Both the position numbers and the translations under genes were made by a program. This document shows, in pieces, positions 8,294 through 16,715 of a stretch of DNA of 64,000 nt. A model generated the notes under the pieces. The model made no database searches, was not told the origin of the DNA, and saw nothing but the letters and a program-made list of their open reading frames with translations. Each line of letters begins with the position of its first letter. Positions within the stretch are counted from its first letter, which is position 1. Origin of the DNA: JACOMS01 sp964352785 (GTDB lineage Bacteria > Pseudomonadota > Alphaproteobacteria > Caulobacterales > Maricaulaceae); the NCBI GenBank assembly GCA_964352785.1, contig CAYGTI010000008.1, positions 62,001-126,000 on the forward strand, written 5' to 3'.

Positions 8294-9889
8294 TTACTTT
8301 TTTACTTTCGGGCCGCCTAAGCTAGGCAGTCCACCACCCAAACCGGGCAGTTTCGCGCCGCCCAGTCCGGGTAATCCTTTGCTTAAACCAGAGGGCATGC
8401 CGCCCATTTGTTTCTTGAGGTCTTCGAGCATGGCCGGGTCCATATCTGCCGGGTTAGGGGTCCCTCCGCCCAAACCTTTACCGCTCATACCTCCGGGCAT
8501 TTTAGGCATTCCGGGCATACCGCCCATCTGGCTCATCAGGCCGGCCATGCCGCCCTTGCCCATTTTCTTCATCATGTCTGCCATTTGGCGGTGCATTTTA
8601 AGCAGCTTATTGACCTCTTGGATGCTCATACCCGCGCCGGCTGCGATACGTTTTTTACGCGACGCTTTGATCTTGAGCGGGTTTTGCCGCTCATAGGTGG
8701 TCATGGAATAGATGATACCTTGTTGCTGTTTGAGGAGCTTATCATCAAGGCCACCGGCCGCGTCGACTTGCTTTTTCATTTTACCCATGCCGGGCATCAT
8801 TTTCATCAGGCCGCCAAGACCGCCCATTTTTTGCATTTGTCCGAGCTGCTTGGCCAGATCATCCAGATCAAAGCTGCCCTTTTTCATTTTTGCAGCGAGC
8901 TTTTCGGCTTCTTTCTGGTCGATCACCTCAGAAGCGCGCTCTACCAGTGAGACAATATCGCCTTGGCCCAAAATCCTGCCCGCAAGGCGCTCGGCGTCAA
9001 AGGCTTCGAGCCCGTCAAGCTTTTCGCCTGTTCCGAGGAATTTAATTGGCAAACCTGTGACCGCGCGCATAGATAATGCCGCGCCGCCGCGTCCGTCGCC
9101 GTCAATACGGGTCAGGACTAGGCCTGTTAGAGGCAATTGCGCGTGAAATCTTTGGGCCGTTTCAACGGCGTCTTGCCCGGTCAGGCTGTCCGCGACCAGC
9201 AGCGTCTCTATCGGGTTTGCGACTTTTGCGATCTGCGCGACTTCGGCCATCAACTCGTCATCAACAGTTGTGCGGCCCGCGGTATCAAGGAAGACCACGT
9301 CATAGCCGCCAAGCTTGCCTTCGCTCATGGCGCGCCGCGCAATGTCGACGGCGGACTGTCCGGCCACGATGGGTAGGAAGTCCACGCCCGCTTGCTGTGC
9401 CAAAATACCAAGCTGCTCCATGGCTGCCGGGCGGCGCGTATCAAGGGAGGCGAGCAGGACTTTCTTCTTGAGCTTATCGCGGATAAATTTGGCGAGCTTG
9501 CCTGTCGTTGTGGTTTTACCTGAGCCTTGAAGACCCGCCATTAAAATCGCGGCGGGCGGGCGGACCGAGAGGTTCAGGGCCGAAGATTTGGCCTCAAGTT
9601 TAGCATCATCATCCTCGCCGATTTTGCCGCCGAGCATATCCACCAAACCGTCATGAACAATCTTGACGATTTGCTGTCCGGGTTTAACGGCGCGAATGAC
9701 TTTCTCGCCAACGGCCTCAGCTTTGATACGCGCAATGAAATCTTTGACCACCGGAAGCGCGACATCGGCCTCAAGCAAGGCGACGCGAATCTCGCGCATG
9801 GCCGCGCTCACGTCTTTCTCTGATAAAGCCCCCCGTCCGGTGAGATTATCAAAGACGCCAGTTAAGCGGTCGCCTAAGGCTTCAAACAT
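8294..9889 (-). CDS. ffh: Signal recognition particle protein Ffh
   Basis: SRP54 homologue that binds signal sequences of nascent membrane proteins and 4.5S RNA and pairs with FtsY as a GTPase. The N domain starts MFEALGDRLTGVFDNLTGRG. The G domain has GLQGSGKTTTTGKLA, DTRRPAAMEQL, DTAGRTTVDDELM and TRIDGDGRGGAALS. The M domain is rich in Met and Gly, with SMTTYERQNPLKIKASRKKR as the RNA-binding part. The tail is a long Gly/Met/Pro stretch ending in KVKK. At 531 residues it is a little longer than the usual 450-500 because of that tail. It is the first gene of the ffh-rpsP unit. Confidence 0.98.
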   Translation of the reverse strand: MFEALGDRLTGVFDNLTGRGALSEKDVSAAMREIRVALLEADVALPVVKDFIARIKAEAVGEKVIRAVKPGQQIVKIVHDGLVDMLGGKIGEDDDAKLEAKSSALNLSVRPPAAILMAGLQGSGKTTTTGKLAKFIRDKLKKKVLLASLDTRRPAAMEQLGILAQQAGVDFLPIVAGQSAVDIARRAMSEGKLGGYDVVFLDTAGRTTVDDELMAEVAQIAKVANPIETLLVADSLTGQDAVETAQRFHAQLPLTGLVLTRIDGDGRGGAALSMRAVTGLPIKFLGTGEKLDGLEAFDAERLAGRILGQGDIVSLVERASEVIDQKEAEKLAAKMKKGSFDLDDLAKQLGQMQKMGGLGGLMKMMPGMGKMKKQVDAAGGLDDKLLKQQQGIIYSMTTYERQNPLKIKASRKKRIAAGAGMSIQEVNKLLKMHRQMADMMKKMGKGGMAGLMSQMGGMPGMPKMPGGMSGKGLGGGTPNPADMDPAMLEDLKKQMGGMPSGLSKGLPGLGGAKLPGLGGGLPSLGGPKVKK

Positions 9890-9906
9890 ATTTGCTCCAT
9901 TTGGGC

Positions 9907-9923
9907 TTGATCCGATGGATCAA
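9907..9923. promoter_or_regulatory. Short perfect dyad upstream of ffh
   Basis: TTGATCC (9907-9913) and GGATCAA (9917-9923) flank GAT, 18 bp upstream of the ffh start. It could be an operator or a 5'-leader hairpin. No factor can be named. Confidence 0.35.
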
Positions 9924-9954
9924 ATTATCACTCCGCACAACGCCAAATATCCCG

Positions 9955-10104
9955 ATGAGCGATAACGCCGATCAGGAGACCCCGCCTGCATCATCTCATT
10001 CGAGGATCGCACAGGTCAGAGCGCATTTGGAAATGCGCGGATTTGAGGGCGTATATGAGAGCCAGCGGAGAGTGTCAAGCGGCGTGTTTCGCGCGCCGCT
10101 TTAG
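9955..10104 (+). CDS. Hypothetical small protein, 49 residues
   Basis: An open frame beginning MSDNADQETPPASSHSRI and ending SSGVFRAPL. The ATG is preceded only by a weak purine stretch. The composition is soluble and basic in the second half (AQVRAHLEMRGFEGVYESQRR). Its stop codon overlaps the stop codon of the convergent restriction-modification gene by two bases. It may be a real small gene, or the front of a longer gene cut when the restriction gene arrived. I do not recognise it. Confidence 0.35.
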   Translation: MSDNADQETPPASSHSRIAQVRAHLEMRGFEGVYESQRRVSSGVFRAPL

Positions 10105-13100
10105 GCTGCGAAGCGCCCATCTGGTAATATTTCCGCCTGCCCCAGCGCCGCAAGGGTTTCAAGCCGCTCGCGCACCGTGGCGGCGCGCGCATTTTTAAAC
10201 TGGCTGCGAATATCCTCAATGCTGGCTGTCCCGGCCTCGCGCAGCGCCCCGCGTACAAGCCCCATTTGCTCCGGCAAGGTCTTGGGCCACGCCGCCGCGT
10301 CCGGCAGGCTCGGCTCGGACAAATCAAGCTCGCTGGTTTTGGCTTTGCCCGCATGCCCGTCCGGGTTTTGATATTCCGGGCGTAGCCAGCGAATATGGCC
10401 TTTGGCCTCTTCAAGGGCGCGTTCTTTGTTAAGGGCGACAAGCCGTTTTAGAATCTCTTCGTCCGATAAATCACCCGGCCAGCCATAGGCTTGGGCCGTG
10501 GCCGCGTCGATCTCATCATGAATTTGTTTTAAAATCCCAATCAAGCCGTCATCATAGATTTGCTTGTCCTTGCCCTCAATCACGTCGCCCGCACGTACCT
10601 TTTCAAGCACATTATACATTTGCGTCAGGGTCAATTTCGGATGCTCCGCCTGACGATCTTTACGGTGTGTGTCGAGGCGTTCGCCGAGGTCGCGGAGGTG
10701 GATTTTGAGGTCGGGTTGGTTGTCGAGGTCTGGGAATGGGAATGGATCGAAGCAGACTGTATTATTATACACTGGAGTTGGGCCTAAATCACCCCCCGTT
10801 GAAATCGCCCAAGTTTGGTGAAACGTTGAGCTAACCAAGGTCAAAATTATTGCATCATTAGAAGCAATTACCCTTAGCTTTTGATCTGGTAGAATGTTTG
10901 AATCCACAAAACTAAATGCTCGGTGCTTGGTAGTTTCAACAGTTGCGATGTAACGCTGTAAGTTCTGTATCGAACTGCGCAATCCGGGACGAGTTTCTTC
11001 AAATAACCACCAATTTTCTCGAACCTTTTTACGGCGTGTGTTTTTTCTGTCTTGATAAATGTGTTCTAAAAGGTGGTTGTATATAAATGTATGTTTCGCT
11101 TGTAGCTCGTTAAGCGAAATCCCGTTTAGGTCGATGATTAAATTTGGCGAACGTCCATTTTTTAACGCTGTCCCACCTAAGTAAGGTTTTATAACGGAAT
11201 TATATGGAGCATTATAACCCCATTTTTGAGCAGTTTCTTTGCCTATAGTGAATGCTTTGATCCCATTTGGAATTATTCCCATCCATGATAAAAATTGATT
11301 GGCGGTTAAAGGTAAAGCAGAATCTATATTTGCTCCGGTCATTAAATTTGATTGAATTTTTCCACTTAAAGACTCTACTTCGATCTCGAAGTAAGTTTCA
11401 TCAACTTTTGAACGTATTGCTTCAGTTATTGTTTCCAATCGTCCAAGATGGCTTCCCTTCATTGCAACTGTCATCGCTATTTCCACTGCTGCACCATCAG
11501 AGGAGCTCACCCAAGGGTGATTGTTGATAGCGTAAGTTATAGAAAGTGGTTTTTTCTTGTCAGAAAGAAAACTGCTCAATATTTGTCTATTTGAAATCAT
11601 CCGAATTGAATCGGTCGAAATAAAACCAAATCTTTTTAAACGTTCTGAATTTTTCATATTAGTTGCAGCAATAAACCACCAATACATTACGAAATCCGCA
11701 TTGCTTAGTGCTTTTCCGTAGACGGAGTTCAGCGCATCGACATATCCGTCCCCTAAATCTGATCGCATACGTTTATTTCCAATAAATGGTGGATTTCCGA
11801 TAATAAAGTCAGCATCGGGCCATTTAGAGGTTCTTGGGTTTTTATAGTTGTAAACTTCCTTCCTTCCTAAACTATCTCGTACAAATTCACCTGTTATATT
11901 TGAAGCAATATAGCTCTCCCCGTCCCATCGGGTGACGATTTCGCCGTCATCATTTCGGTGTAACTCTGTGCTCTCCCATGTCAGCAGCGCGTCGCGCTTT
12001 TCGATATTGTGGAAATCTTTGAGGACGGGTTCGCTGGGCGCAGCTTTGCCAAAGGTTTTGAAGTGCCATTGCAAATAACCAATCCAGAGGACAAGTTCCG
12101 CCGCCCAGACCGCCCATTCATTGATCTCCAGCCCGAGAAATTGGTGCGGGTCGATGGTTTCGCCTTGCAGCATCAGGCGCGGTTCTTTCTCGCCCAAATC
12201 TTCGAGCAGCTTCAGCACGTCGGCTTCGAGCCGTTTCATCCGCTCCATGGCGACATAAAGAAAATTCCCCGACCCGCAGGCCGGATCAAGAACGCGGGTG
12301 GTGCAAAGTGTATGGTGGAAGTCTTTAACAAGCCTGCGCGCGCCGTCAGGGTCTTCTTTCTCCAGCCGTGCGACGGCGGCGGCGGTCACGGCCTCAAAAT
12401 CCGCACGCAAGGGTTCCATGATGGTCGGGCCGACAAGGCGTTCCACATAGGGGCGCGGCGTATAATGCGCGCCGAGCTTATGGCGGGCTTTGGGCGAGAG
12501 GGCGCGTTCCAAAAGGGTTCCGAAAATAGACGGCTCGACATGTTTCCAGTCTTTTTCCGCCGCGCGTATCAAGAGCGACAATTGAACCTCATTGACAGGC
12601 AACGCCGGAATTGAACCGCCTTTTTCCGCGCGGAACAGTCCGCCGTTAAAACGCATAAGATCGGCGCGCACGGACACAGAAAACCCGCCCTTGTCCATTT
12701 TTGACCAAAGCTCTTCGAGCATGGGTGCCACGCTTTTGTGATTGCCGCTATCGCGCATGTCCTTGAGCAGGTTTTCAAAGCTCAGGCGCGGAATGAGGTC
12801 CACATCCTCTGCGAACATCGTAAAGAGACACCGCATCAGGAATTTGGCCACTTTTTCCGGCGGGTACTGTTCCGGCGGGTAACTCTTGCCCAGCTCCGCT
12901 AGCTCTATGGCGACTTCTCGCGTGACTTTGGCGGCATATTGCGAAGCATCCAGACTTTGCGGATCGGTCCAAATCGCCCGCAGGCGGTCGCGGACGGACT
13001 CGTCTTTGAGGTCTTTCAGGTAAATCTGATGATCTTTTTTATTCGGGAACTGTTCGTATTTTCCTTGCCCGGAAAAATCAGCGTAAAGCTCGATGACATA

Positions 13101-13556
13101 ACCGACATCGACGATGATAATAAAGGGCGGCAAGCCTTGATCCGTCTCCAACGAATGGGCGTAACGCTCGGCTTGCTGCCGGGCCTTCATCATCTCGGTG
13201 ACCCATGCCGCTGTGCCGCGTTTTGCGGTTCCGACCCGTTGATCTTTGGGAACGCTTTGTCCCGTCATCAATTCATATTGTAGTGTGTTCTTGGGCTTGG
13301 CGATCTTGTCGCTGCCCTGTTTGCCTTCCATGACAAAACAGCCCCGCCGGTAAAGGTCGATGAAATTTGCTTGGCCTGAAATGCGGTTTTTGACAGGGCG
13401 CTCGAACGCGTAATCATCGCCTTTTTTATCGGCTGTTGCTCCTGCCACCGCGTCTAGATCAAGACGGCTGATAAGATCGATCATGAAGGGTTGAAAGTTG
13501 GCACGCTCCGACGCCCCCGTCTTCTCCCACGTTTTGATAAATGCATCCCAGTTCAT
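10101..13556 (-). CDS. Fused restriction endonuclease/adenine methyltransferase, MmeI-like type IIG
   Basis: A 1,151-residue class I SAM-dependent DNA methyltransferase with an N-terminal nuclease. The nuclease motif is Asp67 in NFIDLYRRG with Glu77-x-Lys79 in VMEGKQG, a PD-(D/E)xK pattern. A helical linker follows. The methyltransferase has SAM motif I DPACGSG at 424-430 and catalytic NPPF at 588-591, typical of N6-adenine methylation. Residues about 600-930 should hold the target recognition domain; the DNA there is clearly AT-rich compared with both ends. No separate specificity or restriction gene is adjacent, so one chain probably cuts and methylates, with both activities sharing one specificity. 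An orphan methyltransferase role is possible if the nuclease is inactive. The recognition site cannot be read. Confidence 0.85.
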   Translation of the reverse strand: MNWDAFIKTWEKTGASERANFQPFMIDLISRLDLDAVAGATADKKGDDYAFERPVKNRISGQANFIDLYRRGCFVMEGKQGSDKIAKPKNTLQYELMTGQSVPKDQRVGTAKRGTAAWVTEMMKARQQAERYAHSLETDQGLPPFIIIVDVGYVIELYADFSGQGKYEQFPNKKDHQIYLKDLKDESVRDRLRAIWTDPQSLDASQYAAKVTREVAIELAELGKSYPPEQYPPEKVAKFLMRCLFTMFAEDVDLIPRLSFENLLKDMRDSGNHKSVAPMLEELWSKMDKGGFSVSVRADLMRFNGGLFRAEKGGSIPALPVNEVQLSLLIRAAEKDWKHVEPSIFGTLLERALSPKARHKLGAHYTPRPYVERLVGPTIMEPLRADFEAVTAAAVARLEKEDPDGARRLVKDFHHTLCTTRVLDPACGSGNFLYVAMERMKRLEADVLKLLEDLGEKEPRLMLQGETIDPHQFLGLEINEWAVWAAELVLWIGYLQWHFKTFGKAAPSEPVLKDFHNIEKRDALLTWESTELHRNDDGEIVTRWDGESYIASNITGEFVRDSLGRKEVYNYKNPRTSKWPDADFIIGNPPFIGNKRMRSDLGDGYVDALNSVYGKALSNADFVMYWWFIAATNMKNSERLKRFGFISTDSIRMISNRQILSSFLSDKKKPLSITYAINNHPWVSSSDGAAVEIAMTVAMKGSHLGRLETITEAIRSKVDETYFEIEVESLSGKIQSNLMTGANIDSALPLTANQFLSWMGIIPNGIKAFTIGKETAQKWGYNAPYNSVIKPYLGGTALKNGRSPNLIIDLNGISLNELQAKHTFIYNHLLEHIYQDRKNTRRKKVRENWWLFEETRPGLRSSIQNLQRYIATVETTKHRAFSFVDSNILPDQKLRVIASNDAIILTLVSSTFHQTWAISTGGDLGPTPVYNNTVCFDPFPFPDLDNQPDLKIHLRDLGERLDTHRKDRQAEHPKLTLTQMYNVLEKVRAGDVIEGKDKQIYDDGLIGILKQIHDEIDAATAQAYGWPGDLSDEEILKRLVALNKERALEEAKGHIRWLRPEYQNPDGHAGKAKTSELDLSEPSLPDAAAWPKTLPEQMGLVRGALREAGTASIEDIRSQFKNARAATVRERLETLAALGQAEILPDGRFAA

Positions 13557-13664
13557 GGCCGCTCCTTTGGGGTAGCTTACGGGTTAAAATAAGACGTGCA
13601 ACGAAAAAGGCAGTCGGGGGAGATGCCGCGTAGGCGATGTGTAACGTGCTCTGTAATAAAGTTA

Positions 13665-13704
13665 TATGTTTCTGTTTGTAAAATAAGTTTGCAAAACAAA
13701 CATA
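13665..13704. promoter_or_regulatory. Imperfect palindrome, candidate operator for the membrane protein/winged-helix pair
   Basis: TATGTTT (13665-13671) and AAACATA (13698-13704) are the perfect outer ends; the inner part (TGTTTG and CAAAAC) is a partial match. It lies 33 bp before the start of the membrane protein gene, where a repressor would act. Binding by the regulator encoded downstream is inferred. Confidence 0.4.
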
Positions 13705-13737
13705 TTTGTGATATTACCATTCATAAAGGAGATATCT

Positions 13738-14382
13738 ATGACCCAGACGCCGACCCAAACACAAACGAAAGCTAGTATTTTAAGTGACCTTGATTATGTC
13801 AGAACCCTCGCGGAGGAGGGCCGCAATGCGCCTTTGATCGGGGGGCGTTTCGGACTGTGGTGGGGTTTTTTGCTGTGCGGCGCGTTATTGTTTCATTGGT
13901 TGATGGAGACGGGGCGCGTCGGCGCGCCGGGATATATGTTCGGCGTTCTGTGGCTTGGTTTCGCGGTTGTGGGCGTGATTGGCGGTCGAGTGCTGATCCG
14001 AAGCTTGAAAGGTAAGCCCGGCGCGAGCGCAGTGAATAACCGGGTCTCGCGCGCGCTGTGGACGGGCAACTCGGTTGTCTTGTTTACATTTTGGTTTGCC
14101 GCGTCGCTCAGTGCGGGTTTGGGCTATAATGATTTTTCTCTCATGAATATGATTATGCCGCTTGCCTTTGGGCTTTACGGGCTGACCAGCTATGTGACAG
14201 CGGCCATGAGCGGCGATAAGTGGATGTATATCCCCGGCGTTTCGGGTTTTGTGTTTATGGCGGCCTTACTGTTTATGCTTAGCTCGCCTGATTTGTTTTT
14301 GGTGGCTATTGTGGGCGTTATCGCAACACTTATCATCCCCGGCGGTTTGCAAATGCGCCGCGAACCTCGCGCGGTGGTCTAA
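13738..14382 (+). CDS. Multi-spanning membrane protein of unknown function
   Basis: A 214-residue protein with a polar N-terminus (MTQTPTQTQTKASILSDLDYVRTLAEEG) and about six hydrophobic helices, for example LWWGFLLCGALLFHWLM, MFGVLWLGFAVVGVIGG and YIPGVSGFVFMAALLFML. Start choice: ATG 13738 has AAAGGAG seven bases upstream (13725-13731), whereas an upstream GTG at 13708 has no such site. The next gene begins two bases after its stop, so the two are one transcript. Such pairs of a small membrane protein and a winged-helix regulator recur in bacteria; the role of this one is not known. Confidence 0.8.
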   Translation: MTQTPTQTQTKASILSDLDYVRTLAEEGRNAPLIGGRFGLWWGFLLCGALLFHWLMETGRVGAPGYMFGVLWLGFAVVGVIGGRVLIRSLKGKPGASAVNNRVSRALWTGNSVVLFTFWFAASLSAGLGYNDFSLMNMIMPLAFGLYGLTSYVTAAMSGDKWMYIPGVSGFVFMAALLFMLSSPDLFLVAIVGVIATLIIPGGLQMRREPRAVV

Positions 14383-14384
14383 GC

Positions 14385-14699
14385 ATGGACTCCCCGCTTG
14401 ATGACATAAACGATATTATTCACGGACGGTTGCGGCTTGGGGTGATGGCATATCTTTCCAGCGCAAGCCCGGCCAGCTTTCCTGAACTGCAGAGCAAAAC
14501 CGGGGCAACCCACGGTAATTTGTCGACGCATTTGTCCAAACTCGAAGCAGCAGACTATGTCAGGCAGGAAAAAGGCTATAAAGGCCGACGGCCGCAAACG
14601 CTTGTACATTTGACAGATGCGGGCCGCGCCGCATGGATTGACTATCTTGCGGCTATGCGGGCTTTGCTTGGAGACGACATTCAACGCGCCGCTGAGTAA
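14385..14699 (+). CDS. Winged-helix transcriptional regulator (HTH_34 type)
   Basis: A 104-residue DNA-binding protein related to the MarR/PadR-like winged helices. The pattern is GRLRLGVMAYL, then the recognition helix in ATHGNLSTHLSKLEAADYV, then the wing in GYKGRRPQTLVHLTDAGRAAW. No ligand domain is present beyond the C-terminal helix. It is cotranscribed with the membrane protein just upstream and probably controls it through the palindrome at 13665-13704; this is inference from position. Confidence 0.85.
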   Translation: MDSPLDDINDIIHGRLRLGVMAYLSSASPASFPELQSKTGATHGNLSTHLSKLEAADYVRQEKGYKGRRPQTLVHLTDAGRAAWIDYLAAMRALLGDDIQRAAE

Positions 14700-14786
14700 T
14701 CGATATTTTCAAGTGGTTGAATAAAACTGGCATGGTAGATACAAGTTATCAAGACTATGAAAGTTTGTGCAAAATTGGGGACCCAT

Positions 14787-15980
14787 ATGAGCTATCTCGA
14801 CGACAACGCCGCAGCTGGGCGGATATTACTTCCAGACCTTGTACGGGCCTTTGCGCTGATTGGTATTTGCCTCGTCAATGTCGGTGTGTTTGCCTATCCT
14901 ATGATGGGTGGATATATGGAAGGGGGGCTGCAAACTTCTGCAGACCAAGCCGCATTCGCTGCCGTCAACGGGCTGTTCTTGCTCAAATCCTACACGCTGT
15001 TCTCATTTATGTTCGGGGCAGGGTTTGCCTATCAAATGATGTCAGCGTCCCGCAAAGGGGTCTCATTTAATGCCCGTTATGTCCGACGCGTCACGGCATT
15101 GATACTCTTGGGGCTTTTGCATGTCGGGCTGCTGTTCCAAGGCGATATTTTGGTCATGTACGGTATTTTAGGAGCCATCCTTTTTCTGTTCCGTAACGTG
15201 TCCGCAAAAGCCCTGCGCAATTGGGGTATTGGCATTTATTTGGTGCAAATTCTTGTCATCGGGTTTCTCGCTTTTGCCATGTGGGCCGGGACAACTTATG
15301 CGCCTGATGACATGGCGCTTGAATTTGAAAATATGCAAAAAGAGGCCGCATCTGCGCTGTCCATCTATGGTGACGGTAGCTTCATGAGTACCGTCCATCA
15401 ACGGTTCAAAGAATGGGGCGAGGTGATTACATTTGGGATGTTGATGCAGGGATTTGGGGCGATGTCGTTTTTTCTGTTTGGGTTCTCGGCGGTCAAATAC
15501 GGCGTTTTAAACGACGCGCAGGCCCCGATTTGGAGGCGTTTTCGCCGAGTTTATCTACCCATTGGCCTTATCGGAAGCGCCTATGGTGGCTGGGTATTAG
15601 CGAACGCACAGACAATGATGGGCACGGAGATGTTTACTGGAATGTTCTTGCTGACATTGTTCGCGCCGTTCTCAACCGCTGGCTATTTGGGCTTGATCGC
15701 AAAATGGGCTGAGGCTCCGAACGCGCCGCTAAAGACGTTTCTTGCGCGAGGGGGGACGGCCTCGCTTACGGCCTATTTGATGCAAAGCTTGATACTTTCC
15801 GTGATCTTTAATGCTTATGGGTTTGGTCTGTATGCATCTCTCGGGGCCGCAGCTTGTATCACGCTCGCGCTGGCTGTCGCGATCTTCACCATTTCGTTTA
15901 CCAGCCTTTGGCGCAAAAAATATGCGCGCGGCCCGATGGAAGTGCTTCTTCGCCGCTGGACATATTGGGGGAAAGACTAG
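14787..15980 (+). CDS. DUF418 (YeiB-like) membrane protein
   Basis: A 397-residue inner-membrane protein with about ten hydrophobic segments. The opening RILLPDLVRAFALIGICLVNV with a nearby PMMGGY, and FSFMFGAGFAYQM, are the usual N-terminal marks of DUF418 proteins such as E. coli YeiB. The C-terminal DUF418 block includes FLARGGTASLTAYLMQSLI and a final RGPMEVLLRRWTY. The substrate or activity is unknown; a transport or acyl-transfer role has been proposed for related families. Start choice: ATG 14787 begins at the conserved part; an ATG ten codons earlier adds nothing conserved. Confidence 0.85.
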   Translation: MSYLDDNAAAGRILLPDLVRAFALIGICLVNVGVFAYPMMGGYMEGGLQTSADQAAFAAVNGLFLLKSYTLFSFMFGAGFAYQMMSASRKGVSFNARYVRRVTALILLGLLHVGLLFQGDILVMYGILGAILFLFRNVSAKALRNWGIGIYLVQILVIGFLAFAMWAGTTYAPDDMALEFENMQKEAASALSIYGDGSFMSTVHQRFKEWGEVITFGMLMQGFGAMSFFLFGFSAVKYGVLNDAQAPIWRRFRRVYLPIGLIGSAYGGWVLANAQTMMGTEMFTGMFLLTLFAPFSTAGYLGLIAKWAEAPNAPLKTFLARGGTASLTAYLMQSLILSVIFNAYGFGLYASLGAAACITLALAVAIFTISFTSLWRKKYARGPMEVLLRRWTYWGKD

Positions 15981-16003
15981 ATAGCCCTCTTTTGAGGTGA
16001 TTT

Positions 16004-16534
16004 ATGACAAATCCATCCTGCGATCTTTGCGCGGCGGCTAATAATTTATCAGCTTTTGAGGTGACGGGTTCGGACGTTGCGCCAGAGATTACCCTGTGCG
16101 GCGTGTGCCAAATCGGAGCCGCTGACGGGCCTTTGGAGGGCCAACATTGGCAGTGCTTGACAACAAGTATGTGGAGCGAAGTGCCCGCTGTACAGGTCAC
16201 CGCTTACCGCCTACTTCGCCGCCTCTCGCATCATAGTTGGGCGCAAGACGCGCTAGATATGCTTTATCTGGATGAAGAGACGCTCGTTTGGGCCGAGGCG
16301 GGCGTAATTGAGGCTACAGCCGAGGTTACCCGGGACAGCAATGGCACGATTTTGCAAAATGGTGATAGCGTCACGGTCATCAAAGATCTGCCGGTCAAAG
16401 GTGCCGGGTTTACCGCGAAGCGAGGGACATCTGTGCGGGGCATTACCCTAACGGATAATCCTGAACACATTGAGGGCCGCGTAAATGGTCAGCGGATTGT
16501 CTTGGTTAGCGCATATCTAAAGAAAAGCGGTTAG
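16004..16534 (+). CDS. PhnA/YjdM-like zinc-ribbon protein
   Basis: A 176-residue protein with N-terminal Cys pairs CDLC and CGVC that form a small zinc ribbon, and a C-terminal PhnA domain (DSNGTILQNGDSVTVIKDLPVKG, then AKRGTSVRGITL and IEGRVNGQRIVLVSAYLKK). Proteins of this family were named from phosphonate operons but are not themselves shown to degrade phosphonates, and no phn genes are near. It begins 23 bp after the DUF418 gene and may share its transcript. Confidence 0.88.
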   Translation: MTNPSCDLCAAANNLSAFEVTGSDVAPEITLCGVCQIGAADGPLEGQHWQCLTTSMWSEVPAVQVTAYRLLRRLSHHSWAQDALDMLYLDEETLVWAEAGVIEATAEVTRDSNGTILQNGDSVTVIKDLPVKGAGFTAKRGTSVRGITLTDNPEHIEGRVNGQRIVLVSAYLKKSG

Positions 16535-16715
16535 AAACTTGCTTTGCACAAAAATAATTCAAGCGCCTAAACATTATACTTGGGACTGAGATGTCAGTTT
16601 AAAAATTGTGTAAATTATAGAGTAATTTTGAATTAAGCTATTCTTCACCATCATTTCTAACGGAACATATACTCTTCCAATCTACCGCCTTGGCCGCTTA
16701 GATCAAAGGTAGTAA

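Noticed and set aside
16599..16613. TTAA-N7-GTAA before the TadG-like gene as a CtrA box
   Set aside because: One base differs from the consensus, and such near matches are frequent in AT-rich gaps.
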